A stretch of DNA of 5,523 bases from the NCBI GenBank assembly GCA_937900975.1, contig CALCPC010000510.1, positions 1 to 5,523 of the forward strand, read 5' to 3'. The notes under the pieces were generated by a model. That model did not search any database, was not told the origin of the DNA, and saw only the letters and a list, made by a program, of their open reading frames with translations. The translations under genes and the position numbers were made by a program. Numbering within the stretch: the first letter of the stretch is position 1; every line of letters begins with the position of its first letter. Origin of the DNA: an uncultured Paracoccaceae bacterium (GTDB taxonomy: Bacteria; Pseudomonadota; Alphaproteobacteria; Rhodobacterales; Rhodobacteraceae). This document shows, piece by piece, positions 1 to 5,523 of the stretch.

Positions 1-33
1 GCGGTAGGGGACCTAGGTTTTTCCCAGAACCCT

Positions 34-1299
34 TTAGCCGTTCTCCCGCAAAACTCGGCCCGCGAGGTAGAGCGAGCCGCAGATCAAGATCCGCGCCGAC
101 GGGGCGTCTGCGGCAATCGCTCTGACCGCCTCGGCCGGGTTTTCCGCAAGGGTGGCGCGCAACCCCACGGCGCTGGCGGCGGCGCGCGTGTCGTCGGCGC
201 TTAGCGTCGCGGCCTCCCCCGGGATCGCAACCGCGTGGAGCGTTTCGGCAAGGGGGGCGAGCGGGCGCAGAAATCCGGCCACATCCTTGGTGCGCAGCAT
301 TCCGCAAATCAGATGCAGCGGGCGGGGCGGCAGCCGGCCAATCGCCTCGGCCAGGGCCGCCCCGGCGGCGGGGTTGTGGCCACCGTCCAACCACAGCTCT
401 GCCGGGGCTGCGGCCTCAACCAACGGCCCCTGGCGCAACCTCTGAACCCGCGCGGGCCATTCGGCGCGGCTGACAGCCGTCTCCAGGTTTCCCACGCCCA
501 AGTGCCGCAGCGCGGCCAACGCCGTGCCGGCATTGCCCACCTGGTGGGCGCCGATCAGATTGGGGCGCGGCAACTCCTCAAGCCCCGAAAGATCCTGAAA
601 CACCAGGATGTCGCGCTCCTCCCACACTTGCCAATCGCGATTTTGAACCAAAAGCGGCGTGCCCAGCGTCTCGGCCCGCGCCTCGATCGCCGCCATCGCT
701 TCATCGGGCTGCGCTGCGACAATCGCGGGAACGCCGGGACGCAGGATGCCGGCCTTTTCGGTGGCGATCTCGGTCAAGGTCTCGCCAAGATATTGCTGAT
801 GGTCATAGGAGATGGGCGTCAGCACCGTTAGCGCGGGCGCCACCACATTCACCGCATCCAGCCGCCCGCCAAGCCCGATCTCAAGCAGCGCCCAATCGGC
901 GGGATGCGCGCGCATCGCCAGGAACGCGGCCGCGGTGGTAATCTCAAAGAACGTGATCGGCTGGCCCGCATTGGCCGCCTCGCAGGTGGCGAGGGCTTCG
1001 GTCAGCGCCGCCTCTTCGATCAGTGCGCCCGCCAGACGGATCCGCTCATGAAACCAGGCAAGATGGGGCGAGGTGTAGGCATGCGCCGTCAGCCCCGCGC
1101 CCTCCAACCCCGCGCGCATCATCGCCTGGACAGAGCCTTTGCCATTGGTGCCCGCGATCAGAACCGCGGGGGGCAACTGCCGCTCTGGATGGTCGAGCGC
1201 GGCCAGCAGCCGGTGCATCCGGTCGAGCGTCAGGTCGATCAGTTTTGGATGCAGCGCCATCAGCCGCTGCAGCACCATATCGCTTGCGCCGCCGGTCAC
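34..1299 (-). CDS. folC: Bifunctional folylpolyglutamate synthase / dihydrofolate synthase
   Basis: This cytosolic Mur-ligase-family enzyme uses ATP to join glutamate to dihydropteroate, giving dihydrofolate, and adds further glutamates to reduced folates. The 421-residue length is normal for bacterial FolC. Visible motifs are the P-loop AGTNGKGS (49-56), TSPHL (76-80), [12 protein letters not shown] (140-151), YDHQQYLG (165-172), EKAGI (181-185, the family's modified-lysine region), a WPAR form of the WPGR motif (281-284) and DGGHNP (305-310, usually DGAHNP). The ATP-binding domain is followed by the C-terminal glutamate-ligase domain, and the stop is TAA. I chose GTG at 1299 because it forms a GTGA overlap with the accD stop and keeps the Ser-Asp just before the conserved N-terminal segment. 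ATG at 1278 (seven residues shorter) is possible; neither start has a strong Shine-Dalgarno. It is last in the three-gene cluster as far as visible. Identity is very secure. That both activities are present is inferred from the usual proteobacterial form. Confidence 0.97.
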   Translation of the reverse strand: MTGGASDMVLQRLMALHPKLIDLTLDRMHRLLAALDHPERQLPPAVLIAGTNGKGSVQAMMRAGLEGAGLTAHAYTSPHLAWFHERIRLAGALIEEAALTEALATCEAANAGQPITFFEITTAAAFLAMRAHPADWALLEIGLGGRLDAVNVVAPALTVLTPISYDHQQYLGETLTEIATEKAGILRPGVPAIVAAQPDEAMAAIEARAETLGTPLLVQNRDWQVWEERDILVFQDLSGLEELPRPNLIGAHQVGNAGTALAALRHLGVGNLETAVSRAEWPARVQRLRQGPLVEAAAPAELWLDGGHNPAAGAALAEAIGRLPPRPLHLICGMLRTKDVAGFLRPLAPLAETLHAVAIPGEAATLSADDTRAAASAVGLRATLAENPAEAVRAIAADAPSARILICGSLYLAGRVLRENG

Positions 1300-2237
1300 G
1301 CGGGTGGCGCGGCCTCAGCGTCGGGCGCCGCCGGCACATCGGGGTCGGCCTTTTCCGCGGCAAACGGGATATCGCCATGGATCCGGGGGGGCTTGTTCAT
1401 CAAAAGCCGCAGCAACGTGCCGATCTGATCGCGTTGGTTTTGTCGCGGGATGACCTGGTCGATCATCCCATGTTCCAGCAGGTATTCGGCGCGCTGAAAA
1501 CCCTCGGGCAATTTCTCACGGATCGTTTGCTCGATCACCCGGGGACCCGCAAAGCAGATCAGCGCGCCGGGCTCCGCGATATGGACATCGCCCAGCATCG
1601 CATAGCTCGCCGTCACGCCGCCGGTGGTCGCATGGGTCAGCACGACGACATAAGGCAGCCCGGCCTCTTTGAGCATTTGGACCGCAACGGTCGTGCGCGG
1701 CATCTGCATCAGGGACAAGATCCCCTCCTGCATCCGCGCCCCGCCAGCGGCGGAAAAGAGAACCAAGGGCGCCCGGTGCTGGATCGCGCGTTCCGCCGCG
1801 GCCAGGATCGCGTTGCCGACATACATGCCCATCGCCCCGGCCATAAAGGCAAAATCCTGGACGGCGACGATGGTCCGCAGGCGCCCGATCTCACCGTCCG
1901 CGACGATCATCGCGTCATGCTCCCCCCGGTCGCGACGGGCGTCGCGCATCCGGTCGACATAGCGCTTTTGATCGCGGAAATGCAGCGGGTCGGCAATCGG
2001 CTCTGGCACAGGCACGTCGACATAGACGCCCGCGTCAAACAGCGTTTCAAGCCGCGCGCGGGGCGAGATATACATGTGATGCTGGCAGTTCGGGCAAACG
2101 TGCTGCGCGGCCGACAGCTCCCGATGGAACAGCATGGTTCCACAATTGTCGCATTTGGTCCAAAGGTTTTCGGGAACCTCGCGGCGGGAAAACAGCGAGT
2201 TTATTTTCGGACGGACGTAGTTGCTGATCCAGTTCAT
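1296..2237 (-). CDS. accD: Acetyl-CoA carboxylase carboxyltransferase, beta subunit
   Basis: AccD pairs with AccA in the carboxyltransferase half of acetyl-CoA carboxylase, moving the carboxyl group from carboxybiotin to acetyl-CoA to give malonyl-CoA for fatty acid synthesis. The 313-residue protein has the complete N-terminal zinc finger with four cysteines (C29, C32, C48, C51). A crotonase-like carboxyltransferase domain follows, with [11 protein letters not shown] (162-172), [14 protein letters not shown] (204-217) and [10 protein letters not shown] (229-238). The last 20 or so residues form an Ala/Pro/Asp-rich tail, probably disordered. The ATG is set by an ATGA overlap with the CPBP stop and a GGAG box nine bases upstream. 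The gene overlaps folC by four bases. In E. coli the zinc finger also lets the carboxyltransferase bind its own mRNA; whether that happens here cannot be seen. AccA, AccB and AccC are not in this window. No defect is seen. Confidence 0.98.
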   Translation of the reverse strand: MNWISNYVRPKINSLFSRREVPENLWTKCDNCGTMLFHRELSAAQHVCPNCQHHMYISPRARLETLFDAGVYVDVPVPEPIADPLHFRDQKRYVDRMRDARRDRGEHDAMIVADGEIGRLRTIVAVQDFAFMAGAMGMYVGNAILAAAERAIQHRAPLVLFSAAGGARMQEGILSLMQMPRTTVAVQMLKEAGLPYVVVLTHATTGGVTASYAMLGDVHIAEPGALICFAGPRVIEQTIREKLPEGFQRAEYLLEHGMIDQVIPRQNQRDQIGTLLRLLMNKPPRIHGDIPFAAEKADPDVPAAPDAEAAPPA

Positions 2238-3166
2238 TGCACGTCACTCCGTCTCGTTCGCGCCGCTTGAGTGTTACGGTCCGGCCCATCGGATTGCAAT
2301 CCCATGTTGCGCCGCATCCAAACCCCGTAAGTGGCATATCCCACTAAAATGAGGCCGATATTGGCCAGGATCATGCCCCGCATCGCGGCCACGTTTTCGG
2401 GACCGACGGTTGAGCGTGCCAGCGCCAACCCGTCCAGCGCGCCAGGCGTCGCGACCAGCAGGATCCCTATGGCGTTGTTGGCAAAATGCAACCCCACCGC
2501 CGCAGCGATGGAGCCCGTGCGCACTGTCACGTCGCCCGCCACAAGGCCCATCAGCGTCGCCGACAGCGCGATCAGCCAGGCGTTGGGTCCATAGATCCCG
2601 GGGCTAAGGTGCAAAAGACCGAACAGAACCGCCGGCGCCACCAGCCAGAGCGCGGGCGCCCGAAACCGCGCGGCCAGGGCCGTTTGCAGGTAGCCCCGGA
2701 AAAACATCTCCTCCGCACCGCATTGGATCAAAAGCGCAAGCGCTGCGGGGAAGAGCCAAACAAGCCACAGGCCAAACGGCACCCCCGGTGCGGGGGGCAT
2801 AAAGGGCCAGAGTGCCAGGAGCACGACGCCGAAAAGCATGGCGACAGCACCTGCGCCGGCAAGAAACGCGCGCATCGAGAGGCGCCCGGTCCGGGTCAGG
2901 AAGCGGCTGAGCGTAACGCGGTAATGCCCCCGTGCTGCGATCTGCAACGCGACGGGAACGGCGATAAAGCCCGCCAAAAACGCCACAACCCCGGCCGGCG
3001 ACGCGCCAGGCGCGCCCGCGCCCGCCCATTCAAGAAGCAGGATCGCCCCCATCGTTGTCGCCACCATCAGCCCAAAGGTCAGCGCCAGCGTCAGCGCCAC
3101 GCGCCAAAGCCTGGGCCGCGGGATCGCGGCGGCCGCGCTGTCCTGGAACGTGGTGTAAACCGTCAT
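2234..3166 (-). CDS. CPBP (CAAX protease / Abi) family intramembrane metalloprotease
   Basis: This 310-residue polytopic inner-membrane protein has about eight hydrophobic segments, roughly at residues 21-47, 58-78, 101-121, 131-150, 171-187, 196-211, 219-240 and 263-282. The three family motifs are intact: EEMFFR (E152, E153, R157), FGLLH (F182, H186) and HFANN (H227, N231). These supply the glutamate and histidine residues expected at the metal site, so the protein is probably catalytic. The substrate is unknown. The family includes eukaryotic CAAX prenyl proteases, bacteriocin self-immunity proteins and many bacterial proteins of unknown role. I chose ATG at 3166 because it has an upstream AGGT box and a sensible hydrophilic N-terminus. 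The longer reading frame up to 3298 would run through the divergent promoter region into ilvD. The gene heads the accD-folC cluster and overlaps accD by four bases. Its C-terminal polar tail (about 285-310) carries a DNA palindrome described separately. Family assignment is secure; function is not. Confidence 0.93.
   Translation of the reverse strand: MTVYTTFQDSAAAAIPRPRLWRVALTLALTFGLMVATTMGAILLLEWAGAGAPGASPAGVVAFLAGFIAVPVALQIAARGHYRVTLSRFLTRTGRLSMRAFLAGAGAVAMLFGVVLLALWPFMPPAPGVPFGLWLVWLFPAALALLIQCGAEEMFFRGYLQTALAARFRAPALWLVAPAVLFGLLHLSPGIYGPNAWLIALSATLMGLVAGDVTVRTGSIAAAVGLHFANNAIGILLVATPGALDGLALARSTVGPENVAAMRGMILANIGLILVGYATYGVWMRRNMGLQSDGPDRNTQAARTRRSDVQ
2247..2250 (-). promoter_or_regulatory. 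Ribosome binding site of accD
   Basis: GGAG on the minus strand sits nine bases before the accD ATG at 2237, inside the last codons of the CPBP gene. Together with the ATGA stop/start overlap it supports this start and coupled translation, while leaving accD able to recruit ribosomes itself. Confidence 0.7.
2287..2306. repeat. 20-bp near-palindrome upstream of accD, inside the CPBP coding end
   Basis: A perfect 12-bp palindrome GGATTGCAATCC (2291-2302) extends to 20 bp with one mismatched pair (2290/2303), giving nine of ten complementary positions. It begins 50 bases upstream of the accD ATG and lies in the polar tail codons of the CPBP gene, beyond the last membrane segment. Its AT-rich core stands out in this GC-rich DNA. 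It could be an operator for an internal accD promoter or an mRNA hairpin, or chance; no convincing -10 was seen nearby. Confidence 0.4.
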
Positions 3167-3173
3167 GGCCCTG

Positions 3174-3189
3174 ACCTGCGGTCGCAGGT
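3174..3189. repeat. Perfect 7-bp inverted repeat covering the CPBP ribosome binding site
   Basis: ACCTGCG and CGCAGGT are exact reverse complements separated by two bases (plus strand 3174-3180 and 3183-3189). In the minus-strand transcript this can fold as a 6-bp stem with a four-base loop. Its 3' arm contains AGGU, the likely Shine-Dalgarno seven bases before the CPBP AUG at 3166. It could also be a dimeric operator on DNA. The inverted repeat is seen directly; a regulatory role is inference. Confidence 0.55.
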
Positions 3190-3262
3190 GGCCCGCGTCA
3201 AGGGGCGGCGGCGCTTGTGCTTCTTGGGTGCGCGGCCTAATGCTCAGCCAAACGATAAGCCT

Positions 3263-3269
3263 GAGGAGG
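3263..3269 (+). promoter_or_regulatory. Strong ribosome binding site of ilvD
   Basis: GAGGAGG lies six bases before the ATG at 3276 and is close to a perfect anti-Shine-Dalgarno match. It decides the ilvD start against the in-frame ATG at 3240, which has only GGGTG further upstream. Confidence 0.9.
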
Positions 3270-3275
3270 ATCCCC

Positions 3276-5009
3276 ATGGACGCGCCCCGCTTTGACAAGT
3301 CCCGGCTTCCCAGCCGCCATGTGACCGAGGGGCCAGAGCGCGCGCCCCACCGGTCCTACCTTTACGCGATGGGATTAAGCGAGGCGGAGATCCACCAACC
3401 CTTGATCGGCGTCGCGACCTGCTGGAATGAGGCCGCTCCCTGTAACATCGCGCTGAACCGCCAGGCGCAATCGGTCAAAATGGGCGTGAAATCCGCTTTC
3501 GGCACCCCGCGGGAGTTCACGACAATCACGGTGACCGACGGGATCGCGATGGGGCATGAGGGGATGCGCTCCAGCCTTGTCAGCCGGGAGGCCAGCGCCG
3601 ACACCGTGGAACTGACCATGCGCGGCCACTGCTACGATGCGCTCGTCGGGCTCGCCGGTTGCGACAAAAGCCTGCCGGGCATGATGATGGCGATGGTTCG
3701 CTTGAACGTGCCGTCGGTCTTTATCTACGGCGGCTCGATCCTGCCGGGGCGGTATGAGGGGCGCGACGTCACCGTCCAAGACGTGTTCGAGGCCGTGGGC
3801 CAGCACCAGGCGGGCAACATGTCGACCTGCGAATTAGAAAAGCTAGAGGCCGTCGCCTGCCCCTCTGCCGGGGCCTGCGGCGGCCAGTTCACCGCCAACA
3901 CCATGGCCTGCGTGTCCGAGGCGATCGGCCTCGCGCTGCCCAACTCTGCCGGGGCGCCCGCGCCTTATGAAAGCCGCGACCAATACTCCGAAGCGTCCGG
4001 CCGGGCGGCGATGCGCCTTCTGGAACGCAACATCAGGGCGCGCGACATCGTCACCCGCGAAAGCCTGGAAAATGCCGCCCGCGTTGTCGCCTGCACCGGC
4101 GGCTCCACCAATGCCGGGCTGCATCTTCCGGCCATCGCGCATGAGGCGGGGATTGAGTTCTTCCTCGACGACGTTTGCGCGATCTTCCGCGACACACCCT
4201 ATTTTGTCGATCTCAAGCCCGGCGGCGCCTATGTCGCGAAGGACCTCTACGAAGCCGGCGGTGTGCCGGTCGTGATGAAAGAGTTGCGCAAAGCGGGGCT
4301 GATCCACGAGGATTGCATGACCGCCACGGGCCGCAGCATCGGTGAAGAGATCGACCGCGTCAGCCGCGAGGCCGATGGCCGCGTGATCTACCCCGTCGCC
4401 GCCCCGATCAGCGAAACCGGCGGCGTCGTTGGGCTAAAGGGCAACCTTGCGCCGCAGGGCGCCATCGTGAAGGTCGCGGGGATGACCGAAGATCAGTTGC
4501 GCTTTTCAGGCCCTGCCCGGGTTTTTGAGTGTGAGGAGGACGCCTTCGCCGCCGTCCAAGCGCGCAGCTATGCGGAGGGTGAGGTCATCGTGATCCGCAA
4601 CGAGGGTCCCGCAGGCGGGCCGGGCATGCGCGAGATGCTGGCAACCACGGCCGCGCTTTCGGGTCAGGGGATGGGCAAGAAAGTCGCGCTGATCGCCGAT
4701 GGCCGATTCTCGGGCGCGACACGCGGGTTCTGCGTCGGGCATGTGGGTCCCGAGGCCGCGCATTGCGGGCCCATCGCGCTGGTCCGGGATGGCGACATCA
4801 TCACGCTCGACGCCATCGCGGGCACGATTTCGGTCGATGTGGACGCGGCCGAGATGGAGGTGCGCAAAGCCGCCTGGGCCGGCCCGCGTCCGACGATCTA
4901 CGCCTCTGGCGCCTTGTGGAAATACGCCCAAACCGTGGGGGAGACGCATAAGGGCGCCGTGACACATCCCGGCGGCGGGGCAGAGCGCCATGCCTATGCC
5001 GATCTTTGA
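3276..5009 (+). CDS. ilvD: Dihydroxy-acid dehydratase
   Basis: IlvD dehydrates 2,3-dihydroxy-isovalerate and 2,3-dihydroxy-3-methylvalerate to the 2-keto acids that precede valine, leucine and isoleucine. It is a cytosolic iron-sulfur, Mg-dependent enzyme. At 577 residues it is the shorter IlvD form. Probable Fe-S ligands are C56 (AAPCN), C129 (GCDKS) and C201 (CGGQFTAN), the three-cysteine pattern of [2Fe-2S] dehydratases. Expected Mg-site residues are D88 ([10 protein letters not shown]), D130, K131 (the lysine carbamylated in the family) and E453 (PGMREM). The catalytic serine is S479 in DGRFSG. The GHVGPEAA segment and the short length favour IlvD over 6-phosphogluconate or sugar-acid dehydratases. 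The start at 3276 has a strong GAGGAGG box six bases upstream. An in-frame ATG at 3240 lacks one. The gene is divergent from the CPBP cluster and overlaps the downstream lipoprotein gene by 20 bases. Three Leu codons are rare TTA or CTA types within the first third. No broken motif is seen. Confidence 0.98.
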   Translation: MDAPRFDKSRLPSRHVTEGPERAPHRSYLYAMGLSEAEIHQPLIGVATCWNEAAPCNIALNRQAQSVKMGVKSAFGTPREFTTITVTDGIAMGHEGMRSSLVSREASADTVELTMRGHCYDALVGLAGCDKSLPGMMMAMVRLNVPSVFIYGGSILPGRYEGRDVTVQDVFEAVGQHQAGNMSTCELEKLEAVACPSAGACGGQFTANTMACVSEAIGLALPNSAGAPAPYESRDQYSEASGRAAMRLLERNIRARDIVTRESLENAARVVACTGGSTNAGLHLPAIAHEAGIEFFLDDVCAIFRDTPYFVDLKPGGAYVAKDLYEAGGVPVVMKELRKAGLIHEDCMTATGRSIGEEIDRVSREADGRVIYPVAAPISETGGVVGLKGNLAPQGAIVKVAGMTEDQLRFSGPARVFECEEDAFAAVQARSYAEGEVIVIRNEGPAGGPGMREMLATTAALSGQGMGKKVALIADGRFSGATRGFCVGHVGPEAAHCGPIALVRDGDIITLDAIAGTISVDVDAAEMEVRKAAWAGPRPTIYASGALWKYAQTVGETHKGAVTHPGGGAERHAYADL

Positions 5010-5523
5010 TCGGCGCGGCGCCCGGGCGGCGCTGCTTGCGCTCGGGCTTCTTGTCGTGGCGGGTTGTGCCGCGCGGGTCACAGCGGTGGACCGGGCCGAG
5101 CTTCGCGTCGCCGGCACCCGCGTCACGATGGTGGCGCCCGAAGGGTTCTGCGTCGATCCGGTCAGCGTCGATGTCACCCGCGCGGGCGGTTTCGTCCTTT
5201 TTGGCGATTGCGCCGTCCTGAACGGAGAGCCCCCCACCGGCGCCGCCCCGGTCGAAGGCGTCTTGGCCGCCAGCATCTCGGCCGCCCCATTGCCGGGTTC
5301 GTTGACAGCGCTCGGTGACTTTCTCGCCGACGGTCCCGGGCGCGTCACGCTCGGCCGCAGCGGCGATGTCGAAGCGATCCGCGTGCTTGAGCGGGTAGAG
5401 CAAGACGGCATTCTTTTTCTGAAGATCGAAGACAGCGGCCCCTCCCCCATCCCCGGCGCGTCTCCCGTTTTTTGGCGCGGGTTCTTTGAGGCGGGCGAGC
5501 GGGTCATAATTGGCACGGTGAAC
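4990..5523 (+). CDS. Putative outer-membrane lipoprotein, uncharacterised, 3' end cut by window
   Basis: The frame stays open from ATG 4990 to the window end, giving 178 residues without a stop, so the gene is incomplete here. The N-terminus is a lipoprotein signal: arginines at 8, 9 and 12, a hydrophobic stretch at about 13-22, and the lipobox VAGC with C26 as the lipidated residue. Residue +2 is alanine rather than aspartate, which by the E. coli rule favours outer-membrane sorting. The mature part has two further cysteines, C54 (EGFCVD) and C74 (FGDCAV), spaced so they could form a periplasmic disulfide. I recognise no catalytic motif and assign no function. The start overlaps the ilvD end by 20 bases in another frame, suggesting translational coupling. 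ATG 4996 is an in-frame alternative; the GGGG at 4977-4980 and AGAG at 4982-4985 do not clearly separate the two. The gene is well supported by codon use, signal peptide and uninterrupted frame. Confidence 0.85.
   Translation, partial: MPMPIFDRRGARAALLALGLLVVAGCAARVTAVDRAELRVAGTRVTMVAPEGFCVDPVSVDVTRAGGFVLFGDCAVLNGEPPTGAAPVEGVLAASISAAPLPGSLTALGDFLADGPGRVTLGRSGDVEAIRVLERVEQDGILFLKIEDSGPSPIPGASPVFWRGFFEAGERVIIGTVN

Larger units (their letters stand above)
3167..3275. promoter_or_regulatory. Divergent intergenic region between ilvD and the CPBP-accD-folC cluster
   Basis: These 109 bases must hold the start signals for both directions unless transcription enters from further away. Rightward, TTGTGC (3215-3220) and TAATGC (3238-3243) are spaced 17 bases apart and could serve ilvD, but the -10 match is poor. 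Leftward, TTGACG (3201-3196) is a good -35 element, yet nothing like a -10 follows at the right distance. The region holds the 3174-3189 inverted repeat and no convincing leader peptide or attenuator. Its regulatory nature follows from gene orientation; the individual promoter elements are weak guesses. Confidence 0.5.

Noticed and set aside
1..33. Possible terminator after folC, including the 8-bp palindrome ACCTAGGT at 11-18
   Set aside because: Only 4-bp outer stems can be drawn and no U run follows in the folC direction. The window edge prevents seeing more, so no terminator is called.
235..831. 198-codon plus-strand open frame opposite folC
   Set aside because: Antisense to the catalytic part of folC, with no recognisable domain or ribosome binding site of note.
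1023..2270. 415-codon plus-strand open frame opposite accD and the start of folC
   Set aside because: It is antisense to two unmistakable genes, its product is rich in Arg, Pro, Ala and Gly with no recognisable motif, and long antisense frames are expected in GC-rich DNA.
3165..3275. Upstream extension of ilvD to ATG 3165 or ATG 3240
   Set aside because: Neither has a good ribosome binding site, while ATG 3276 has GAGGAGG at ideal spacing and begins the conserved family N-terminus.
3240..3275. Possible attenuator leader peptide before ilvD
   Set aside because: The short frame beginning at 3240 contains no run of Leu, Val or Ile codons and has no stop before ilvD, being in frame with it. No terminator-like hairpin with a U run follows.
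2486..3295. 269-codon plus-strand open frame opposite the CPBP gene
   Set aside because: The product is extremely rich in Arg, His, Gln and Pro, as expected from reading the complement of hydrophobic membrane-segment codons.
3167..3298. N-terminal extension of the CPBP protein to starts at 3277 or 3298
   Set aside because: It would occupy the whole divergent region and overlap the ilvD start. The ATG at 3166 has a suitable AGGT box and gives a normal-length protein.
5006..5221. 71-codon plus-strand open frame in a second frame over the lipoprotein start
   Set aside because: It overlaps the lipoprotein frame, which has a signal peptide and lipobox and stays open to the window end. The alternative has no motif.
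4506..5516. 336-codon minus-strand open frame opposite the ilvD end and the lipoprotein gene
   Set aside because: Low-complexity Ser/Arg/Pro/Thr composition with no motif, opposite a conserved enzyme and a frame with a clear signal peptide; a coding shadow.
1..5523. Mobile elements, CRISPR arrays, RNA genes, defence or toxin-antitoxin modules
   Set aside because: No terminal repeats, transposase or integrase motifs, spaced direct repeats or tRNA-like folds were seen. The CPBP protein alone, though from a family that includes bacteriocin immunity members, sits in a housekeeping cluster and is not evidence of a defence system.

Overview
The window is GC-rich and gene-dense, with mostly G or C in third codon positions. 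It looks like ordinary chromosomal DNA of an alphaproteobacterium. The IlvD and FolC sequences read like those of Rhodobacterales (roseobacter/Rhodobacter group). This placement comes from remembered family sequences, not from a search. I see no tRNA or rRNA genes, CRISPR array, insertion sequence, integrase or phage gene.

Layout. A leftward (minus-strand) cluster of three genes fills about 34-3166: a CPBP-family intramembrane protease (2234-3166), then accD (1296-2237), then folC (34-1299). Neighbours overlap by four bases (ATGA at 2234-2237 and GTGA at 1296-1299), so they are very probably one translationally coupled transcript. A 109-bp divergent intergenic region (3167-3275) separates this cluster from a rightward pair: ilvD (3276-5009) and, overlapping its end by 20 bases, the start of a small lipoprotein gene (4990 to beyond the window end).

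How the genes relate. AccD is the beta subunit of the acetyl-CoA carboxylase carboxyltransferase and supplies malonyl-CoA for fatty acid synthesis. FolC makes dihydrofolate and folylpolyglutamates. IlvD performs the dehydration step shared by valine, leucine and isoleucine synthesis. These are housekeeping functions whose main partners (AccA, AccB, AccC and the other Ilv and Fol enzymes) lie outside the window. The least understood genes are the CPBP protease heading the accD-folC cluster and the lipoprotein trailing ilvD.

Nothing here amounts to a new multi-gene system. The items worth a second look are a perfect inverted repeat covering the likely ribosome binding site of the CPBP gene, a 20-bp near-palindrome just upstream of accD inside the CPBP coding sequence, the conserved-looking CPBP-accD-folC arrangement, and the uncharacterised lipoprotein. 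Both window edges are tight: 33 bases without an assigned gene at the left end and an unfinished gene at the right end. There is no gene-free stretch above 300 bases.
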